DNA from: Homarus americanus
Taxonomy: Eukaryota; Arthropoda; Malacostraca; Decapoda; Nephropidae
Assembly: GCF_018991925.1 (NCBI RefSeq)
Contig: NW_024744357.1
Span: 4,557,512 to 4,621,511 of the forward strand
Length of the DNA stretch: 64,000 nucleotides
Reading direction: 5' to 3'
Below the pieces are notes generated by a model. The model did no database searches. It worked only from the letters and a program-made list of their open reading frames with translations, and was not told the DNA's origin. Within the stretch, counting starts at the first letter, position 1. Every line of letters starts with the position of its first letter. This document shows positions 25,036-64,000 of the stretch, in pieces. Both the position numbers and the translations under genes were made by a program.

Positions 25036-25703
25036 ACGTCAACATGCAGCCTCATACGTCAACATACAGCCTCATACGTCAACATACAGCCTCACACGTC
25101 CACACACCCTCACACGTCCACACACCCTCACACGTCCACACACCCTCACACGTCCACACAGCCTCACACGTCCACACACCCTCACACGTCCACACACCTC
25201 ACACGTCCACACACCCTCACACACCTCCTCACACCCACACACCACACGTCCACAGCCTCACACGTCCACACACCCTCACACGTCCACACACCCTCACACG
25301 TCCACACACCCTCACACGTCCACACACCCCTCATACGTCCACACACCCCACACGTCCACACACCACACGTCCACACCCTCACGTCCACACACCCCACACG
25401 TCCACACACCCCCACACGTCCATACAGCCTCACACGTCCGCACACCACACGTCAACACACCTCACGTCCACACATCTCACACGTCCACACACCTCACACG
25501 TCAACAGCCTCACACGTCCACACACACCTCACATGTCCACACACTCACACGTCTACACACTCACACCACACGTCTACACACTTGCCACGTCTACACACTA
25601 CACGTCCACACACCCTCACACGTCCACACACCCTCACACGTCCACACACCCTCACACGTCCACACACCCTCACACGTCCACACAGCCTCACACGTCAACA
25701 TTT
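25036..25703 (+). repeat. 18-bp minisatellite
   Basis: The unit CCCTCACACGTCCACACA has many one- to four-base deletions (CCACACGTCCACACA, CCTCACACGTCAACA). The 274-codon His/Thr-rich frame across it is a repeat artefact. Confidence 0.93.
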
Positions 25704-26329
25704 CCTACCACATATTCAAGGATCAGACACACCCTGCTAAGCTTCATCGTCGTACCAGAGAACCACGAGTGAGCTTCCCTGATTAACTAATATTAACGTC
25801 AATTCTCTCTCAGTATATTACTAAATTATATTTAGTCTTAATACGTCACTATTTAGGGTACTTGTTATTCAGAGTAAATATGGTGATTTTATACCTTGGT
25901 GATGCAGGTAAAGTGTGATTCATTTTTCACCTGTAATAAAAGATTCTCTCACCGTTGACGATAACATTGTCTGTTTGAATTTACTTTAGGGGAATAAATT
26001 CTTTCTCTAATATTATTCCAGGATTGAAATATACTTTTTATTTTTTTTAAGAGTATCGCCAGTATTTTCACAACATATTCCGCCATAACTAAGGTATTAC
26101 TCATGATGATGTTGCAGTTATTATATTATATTCTGAGAACTGTGGATTCCAAAACAGGAAACAATTGTCAGGGAATAAATCACCTCCATGTTTTAAGACG
26201 GATTAAGAGTGAACAAGGATGAACTGCACACCAGCGTCATGTTTAACCTCCTCTTCATTATTATCAAAGACTTAGAACTTCAGTCATACTTTTAAGGACA
26301 ATATTGTTCCTATGAAGTGTGAGACAATA
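25704..26329. other. no gene recognised
   Basis: Unique AT-rich sequence without supported coding content. Confidence 0.4.
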
Positions 26330-26455
26330 CAGTGAAACCTCTATTTACCGGACTATATGGAGATGAAATTCCGTTATATCAAGGGTCCGTTAGATGTAAA
26401 ACTCCCATCTACCGGATTATATATAGAGAGAAGTCCGTTATATAGAGGTTTACCG
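26330..26455. mobile_element. pogo/Tigger-type MITE, 126 bp
   Basis: The terminal inverted repeats are CAGTGAAACCTCTATTTACC at the left and, reverse-complemented from the right, CGGTAAACCTCTATATAACG. TA dinucleotides flank both sides (26328-26329 and 26456-26457). 'CAGT…ACCTCTATATAACGG' ends with TA duplication are the mark of pogo/Tigger non-autonomous elements. There is no coding capacity. Confidence 0.8.
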
Positions 26456-27750
26456 TACCTTAGTTATTGGATTGTTAACCACTGATATTTGAGGACGAAT
26501 TGAGAGCTAAGACCAACATAATATAAACCGGATATAATTTTCTATTTATACTCGAAATAATAACTCACTAGTTCTGAAATACGTGAAAAATAACACTTAA
26601 CTCAAATGTTGTGTGAGTTCTATAAATAAAACTCGATGGCCAGGAGTTTAATGTGAAACTCTTTACAACTGCGTATGTCAACACGCACTGGGAGGAGGGT
26701 TTCCAGCCGGACAATATATAATGTCCTTGAACCTACACTTGTTTAGGACTGACTTTAAGCCTTGTGATGCCAAGTTGTAGTTTAGTTCGTACGAGAGAGT
26801 AAATGGATTTTATTTTTATTTTTTTTTTACTTATTCCAACTTCCCGTAAAATGATAAAACGACTGAGAAATTATAACTAAAGTGACAATATCATTACCTT
26901 TGAGATGATTAAGGAATCCAGATTTTTTTTTAATTGTGACTTGGACTAAACCCATCAGTAGTTAATATACTCATTAGGGTCGAATAGCTACATTATACTT
27001 AGGTCAACGAAGAAAAAAAAATATATAGGCCTACCAGGTATCACATTTTGCTTGCTGAGAATCTTTGACAAATGTTCGATAATACTCAAATGATTAGAAA
27101 GACGAACAACAAGCGTAATCACTTTAGCTCTATATCCTATCTGGTGTTGTACTGCTGACGAGGGTAATTATAACGTAGCCAGCTTCATAGAGCCCAACTC
27201 CGGCACCCTTGAACTCGACACCTGCTATGAACGAAGCGGCAACACCCTACACAAACTCAAAACTGTTGTTCACTTATATTCATCGACACAATTACATTAT
27301 ATTTATTGTCTTATTCATTATACTTTACTCTTTGACTCTTTAGCATCGCCCAGGTGTAGTCTCTCAATGTAAGTAGACTTTAATTAACTTATTTTACTGA
27401 AGGGAAGTGTTAGTAGTAAAGGCGATATTTGTTTGCACAATATACTGTAATAACACTGACCACCAGTAGCCAATAACCATCAATAACCACACATTAACAA
27501 TCACCACAGTTATGAAACATACATAAGTATAAAAACGTTATAAACTTACATTATAGTTCAAATCAGAGTAACTCAATCAATCACAACCGGCTCCGTCGAC
27601 CAGCGCCCACCAGCTCCACACCCGCTGTCGTCCAGGAATGCTCTGCCCTCCTCCTCCTTCATATACTGCTTCATTATAACTACATTCGAGATACGAACAA
27701 CACAGATACGAAACTCCGGAACGAGATTCCAAGAGCGCAAACCGTCATCT
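26456..27750. other. no gene recognised
   Basis: AT-rich DNA 3' of NRF-6-like copy 1. On the minus strand an AATAAA hexamer lies near 27307-27302, about 0.7 kb past the stop codon of copy 1. It could be a polyadenylation signal, but nothing else supports it. Confidence 0.35.
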
Positions 27751-27754
27751 ACGA

Positions 27755-27995
27755 CTGGAGGAAGAGTGAGCTCTGGTGATCATTGACTGGAGGAAGAGTG
27801 AGCTCTGGTGATCCTTGACTGGAGGAAGAGTGAGCTCTGGTGATCCTTGACTGGAGGAAGAGTGAGCTCTGGTGATCATTGACTGGAGGAAGAGTGAGCT
27901 CTGGTTGTCACTGACTGAAGGAAGAGTGAGCTCTGGTGATCCTTGACTGGAGTAAGAGTGAGCTCTGGTTGTGAATGACTGCAGGAAGAGTGAGC
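27755..27995 (+). repeat. 32-bp tandem repeat just 3' of NRF-6-like copy 1
   Basis: The unit GTGAGCTCTGGTGATCCTTG plus ACTGGAGGAAGA occurs about 7-8 times, with the last copies diverged. It ends some 20 bp from the stop codon of copy 1 (28018-28020), so it would lie in the 3' UTR. Copy 2 has no counterpart after its stop. Confidence 0.88.
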
Positions 27996-28017
27996 ATTTT
28001 CAATTGTGTGTCGCTGT

Positions 28018-47231
<19,214 letters not shown>

Positions 47232-47397
47232 CGTCCACCATGTGTGAATCAACTTAACTATAAACACAAGCAAGTATCTGTAGTAACTCTCAATGGTGAT
47301 ATACTTAATCAGTTATCTATGTCCCACAAGTGAAGGTCTCATGATCTCTTATCTTAGGTCAAGGTGATGCATATGATCGTTTAAACTTCATTTTTTA

Positions 47398-47960
<563 letters not shown>

Positions 47961-48120
47961 ATCTATCTCAGAGTACCTCCATCACAGCCACCAATGATTA
48001 AGTCATTATTATAGAATGAATTTAATTTGTATTTGTAAATATTCATTGAGGATAATTATATAAGTGATTGTTTAAGACATACTATGTGGTAGAGACTTCG
48101 TTTAAAAATATTGTTTTGGG

Positions 48121-48122
<2 letters not shown>

Positions 48123-48168
<46 letters not shown>
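48123..48168. repeat. (CA)n microsatellite
   Basis: An uninterrupted CA run of 23 units. Confidence 0.96.
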
Positions 48169-48169
<1 letters not shown>

Positions 48170-48732
48170 TTCTCCGCGCTCTGACCCGTGTTGGCCTGAC
48201 CACAAGAGACCTCCTCTCATCTCTTTGAAGGTGTACCATTTCCGGGAAGGAACAGGAAGTCGGCATGTTTTCACCACACATACATATGCATACTCAACAA
48301 CCTGTGACCCTGCTGTTAGCGAGTAGTTTACTGGTGTTTTTGTTTGTTACACATACACAGTGGTGAATGGATAACTACAGTACTATATCCTAAATCGAGT
48401 AAGTTTCTGTTTAATTGATTTTACGAGACAAATGCATATATGATTTCCATAAACAATGAGCTTTAAAGACAGCTGGTTGTTGTGCAGTTTTGACGTTAAT
48501 TAATGACGGTTTCACGTGTCGACATTTTCCATGTGCACTAGAGGATGTTTGTAGCTTCAGGAGGATATTAATATATTGTTACCATATTCGAATGTGTGCG
48601 CTTGTACTTTTTTTCCTGATTAATTTAAAGAAATGTGATGCAATAACATGAAAAAAAGTTGTGTGGGTAAAATAAAAACATACTAAATTCTCTATTACTT
48701 TACCTGAATTGGTCAGTCAAATTTTGTCTTGC

Positions 48733-48790
48733 CTAGAGCCCAGCACACAGCATCAGCAGCAACACATCCATCCTCCACCGTGTATGGGCC
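48733..48790 (-). pseudogene. orphan copy of NRF-6-like exon 1 (signal peptide), broken
   Basis: The minus-strand sequence CGGTGGAGGATGGATGTGTT matches CATGGTGGACGATGGGTGTG of the working exon 1 (47162-47239). It encodes MDVLLLMLCAGL and then TAG (48735-48733) where exon 1 continues. The upstream sides also resemble each other (ATAGTTGGCC against ATAGTTAAG). It is a relic of the duplication, not a usable start. Confidence 0.7.
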
Positions 48791-51100
48791 AACTATAATT
48801 AGCTCATTAGCACGAGTGTAGATTATCACTCATGATAAGGTATAATGCATTTTATGTTTCATGAACAAATATCAACAACACACGTCAAGGTTACCAATCG
48901 ACTTTTCTCATTCTGTTTATTTACATTTTCTCTGCACATATTGGCCTAGACTGAAAGAGTTCATATAAAATGAAGACATGAGAATTGCTTCACCCATAAG
49001 CAGCACGTCCTTTTTAATCCGTCTTTGATTCATACAGTCATTCAGCCATGAAACCTGAGCAGATGCCGTCATATCCACTCCATATTGACTCCATTAAAAC
49101 TAATAATCATATTCTGTTTTCTTTCTCTTCTTAGTTTCATTAATCACTTTTATTCACCGTTAATATTTAATTTCTCTCAGTACACTTCGAAACTAAATCC
49201 CTACCCATGGGGGGGGGGGAGTTATCCTAGACTGGTGGAGTCTTCCCAATAGTAATTGCGAGCTTGTCTTTTTGGGGGGAATCTGGTGTTCAATCCTGGC
49301 AAATACCCCAATGTCAATAGCAGCACATGATAGAATATACTAGATTTTGGTCAGGATTTTTTGTCTTTGCACCAAACATCCTTTGATTCCGAGCTAAGTT
49401 ATCTTGCCCACATGGTGTGTCGCCTAGCTCGGCCAAAAGTCAATTGCTAATCATACATTTATATCTGTAAGCATCCTAATCACCGTAATGATAGTAAAAA
49501 AAAGTCTGATAAGTCACATCACTAACCAAGCAATGTGACATTATTTTATCATGTTGCTCTTACGACTCCACTCATTGCCACGGTAATGGCAATCGCTCAG
49601 TTCAAGCTAGTCGTGAACATCAAGGTGCAGACCAGTCTTACTAGATTGAAAGTACAGTAATACAGTTTCCCGAAAAATTAGGATCGCCTACAAATGATTG
49701 ACTTGACAATTGTTCTTTTCATTAAATCTCTTATGTAAAACACTCGTAAATTTCTCAGTATTTGGGCATCTTGACAGTTTGTGATATTTAGGCACTGATT
49801 ATTGCATATATACAACCTAGATTTAGTATTATTTACACAGTGACGAGGTTGTTGCAAAAACTGATGTACTTCTGTTGTCGCTGTTAATATCACTTACTGC
49901 AGCTAATAATGTGACCTTGAATTATCTTACGAGTGACCACGTTAACAGGTCTTGAGGACTTCATGTATACCCTAATTTGTCATTCAAAAGCTCATGTCTG
50001 TATAGCGTCCTCTTGGTCGGTCTGCTGTTCCTACTCTTTATGAATTTACGTGAAAAATCCTTTGTTTGGTGACTGCTCTTTTTTTTTCTTCTCTACTTCC
50101 GTTTCCTTGTAGCTCATACGGTACCTTCTATTACCCTAATCCTGCATATCTCCACGAGACACAGACATACACAATGCTGCAACCAGATTTATGGAGACGG
50201 GAGCTTTTAACAGAACAAAGACATAACTGACCAGCTTGGCTGACATGAGAAGACTGGTAAGCAATTGACCAGCACTTATCTCCACCCAAGTAGTGGTACT
50301 TTCTGGAAGCTTACCTTGTGAGATTATACAGTCATCTATAACTTACGAAAATGTGATGCGATTATCTTGGAAACTTTTTTGGTCGATTCTTTTTTCTTTT
50401 TCTTTTTTGACGCAATTTGCGTTATCAATGTAGTTATTGCATTCCAATTATATGACACGATTCGCGTCATGGTGCGTACGCGTGAGGGGTAAGTGAGCCG
50501 GGGTCCTCATAAACACAATCACACTTCACAGAAAAACGAGGAAAATAAAAAGAGTCACCAATTTACCACTTTTAATATGATCCACATTTCATTACAAATG
50601 AATAAGAACACTAAAGGTCTTAATACCGCTACAATATATGAATAAGATATAGTTAAAATAGTGAACATATCAGTAGATGCGGCTGAGCCATGTCCCCAGT
50701 GACTTACTAAAATAACCAACCATAGAGGAGGTGATACAGTCATCTTATCTCAGACAGTTGGTAAATATGACACCGGGCCCACGGGGATAACTCTTGGGTG
50801 TTCACAGTTTGGTGGACCATAGTATCTCTTCAGAAAAAAAAAAATAAATTGATTGAACCAGAACAAAATATAATAGTTGATGTTTAACTGAAATATTTAC
50901 CAACAATACATATGAGACGAAGTTATCAAAACATAAATTGTGTTAAAACAGGTCACCATTGTCTATTATAATATTCAGAAATAAATTTGATAAGGTAATC
51001 ATTACACAATTCCTAATGATAATATGAACAAGTGTAATGGGATTCTTTTGGGGGGCACAGCCATGTGAATGTTTTGGGTGGTAGTTACCCTTTACACCTG
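48791..51100. other. intergenic sequence between the two NRF-6-like genes
   Basis: AT-rich DNA with a poly-G tract at about 49210-49218. No exon, RNA gene or transposon end could be supported. The 3' UTR of copy 2 must start at the right edge of this stretch. Confidence 0.45.
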
Positions 51101-63929
<12,829 letters not shown>

Positions 63930-64000
63930 CTGTTGAGAGAAAGACAACAGCAGTGATAGCGAACGGACAAAATCTGACCACTTGAACTGTCTACAGATGC

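Noticed and set aside
23785..25772. Pro/His/Thr-rich proteins of 227 and 274 codons
   Set aside because: They coincide exactly with minisatellites and have no flanking exons.
49200..49440. A second tRNA-like or SINE sequence (GGTGTTCAATCCTGGC)
   Set aside because: Only a weak B-box resemblance, with no A box at a suitable distance.

Overview
The window looks like nuclear DNA of a decapod crustacean (inference). The signs are GT-AG introns with short GC-richer exons, a (TTAGG)n arthropod telomere-type array, very dense microsatellites and minisatellites, and CR1-like LINE 3' ends with a TTATGTTC tail of the kind common in crabs, crayfish and lobsters. I cannot name the genus. No bacterial-style operons, rRNA genes, CRISPR arrays or intact tRNA genes were seen.

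The only clear host genes are two tandem minus-strand genes for NRF-6-like proteins ('nose resistant to fluoxetine' family: an extracellular Cys-rich NRF domain followed by a multi-pass acyltransferase-3 domain). Copy 1 (47231 to 28018) can be rebuilt in full as 17 exons. All phases close and give 769 residues. Copy 2 (63929 to 51101) shows the last nine exons; its 5' half lies beyond the right edge. The first eight of these nine exons have the same lengths in both copies, and long intron stretches are nearly identical, so the duplication is recent or has been homogenised. The last exon, encoding the cytoplasmic tail, has diverged. A decayed copy of exon 1 lies between the two genes.

Layout. 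1-13.2 kb: mostly simple repeats, including four large minisatellites (31, 13, 33 and 44 bp units), plus a MITE and a LINE fragment. 13.4-14.3 kb: an intronless 277-codon ORF with two retropepsin-like half-domains in tandem, the most unusual protein here. 15.1-16.2 kb: an unrecognised two-exon minus-strand coding segment. 17.9-18.2 kb: a CR1-like fragment. 18.6-27.9 kb: gene-poor sequence with three more minisatellites and a pogo-type MITE. 28.0-47.2 kb: NRF-6-like copy 1. Its introns hold MITEs, an interstitial telomeric array, a 21-bp minisatellite, a Tc1-like element, a head-to-head pair of tRNA-like SINE heads, LINE fragments and an unassigned coding-like block. 47.4-51.1 kb: intergenic, with a pseudogene fragment and the orphan exon 1. 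51.1-64 kb: NRF-6-like copy 2. Its introns hold a broken reverse-transcriptase element, a 25-bp minisatellite, a Helitron fragment with a canonical-looking 3' end, and a decayed Tigger/pogo element.

The two genes probably act in parallel as membrane acyltransferase-like proteins. The sequence does not show their substrate. Most of the remaining DNA is mobile or tandem-repeat sequence. Many long open frames in the repeats exist only because the repeat unit lacks stop codons, and I do not call them genes.
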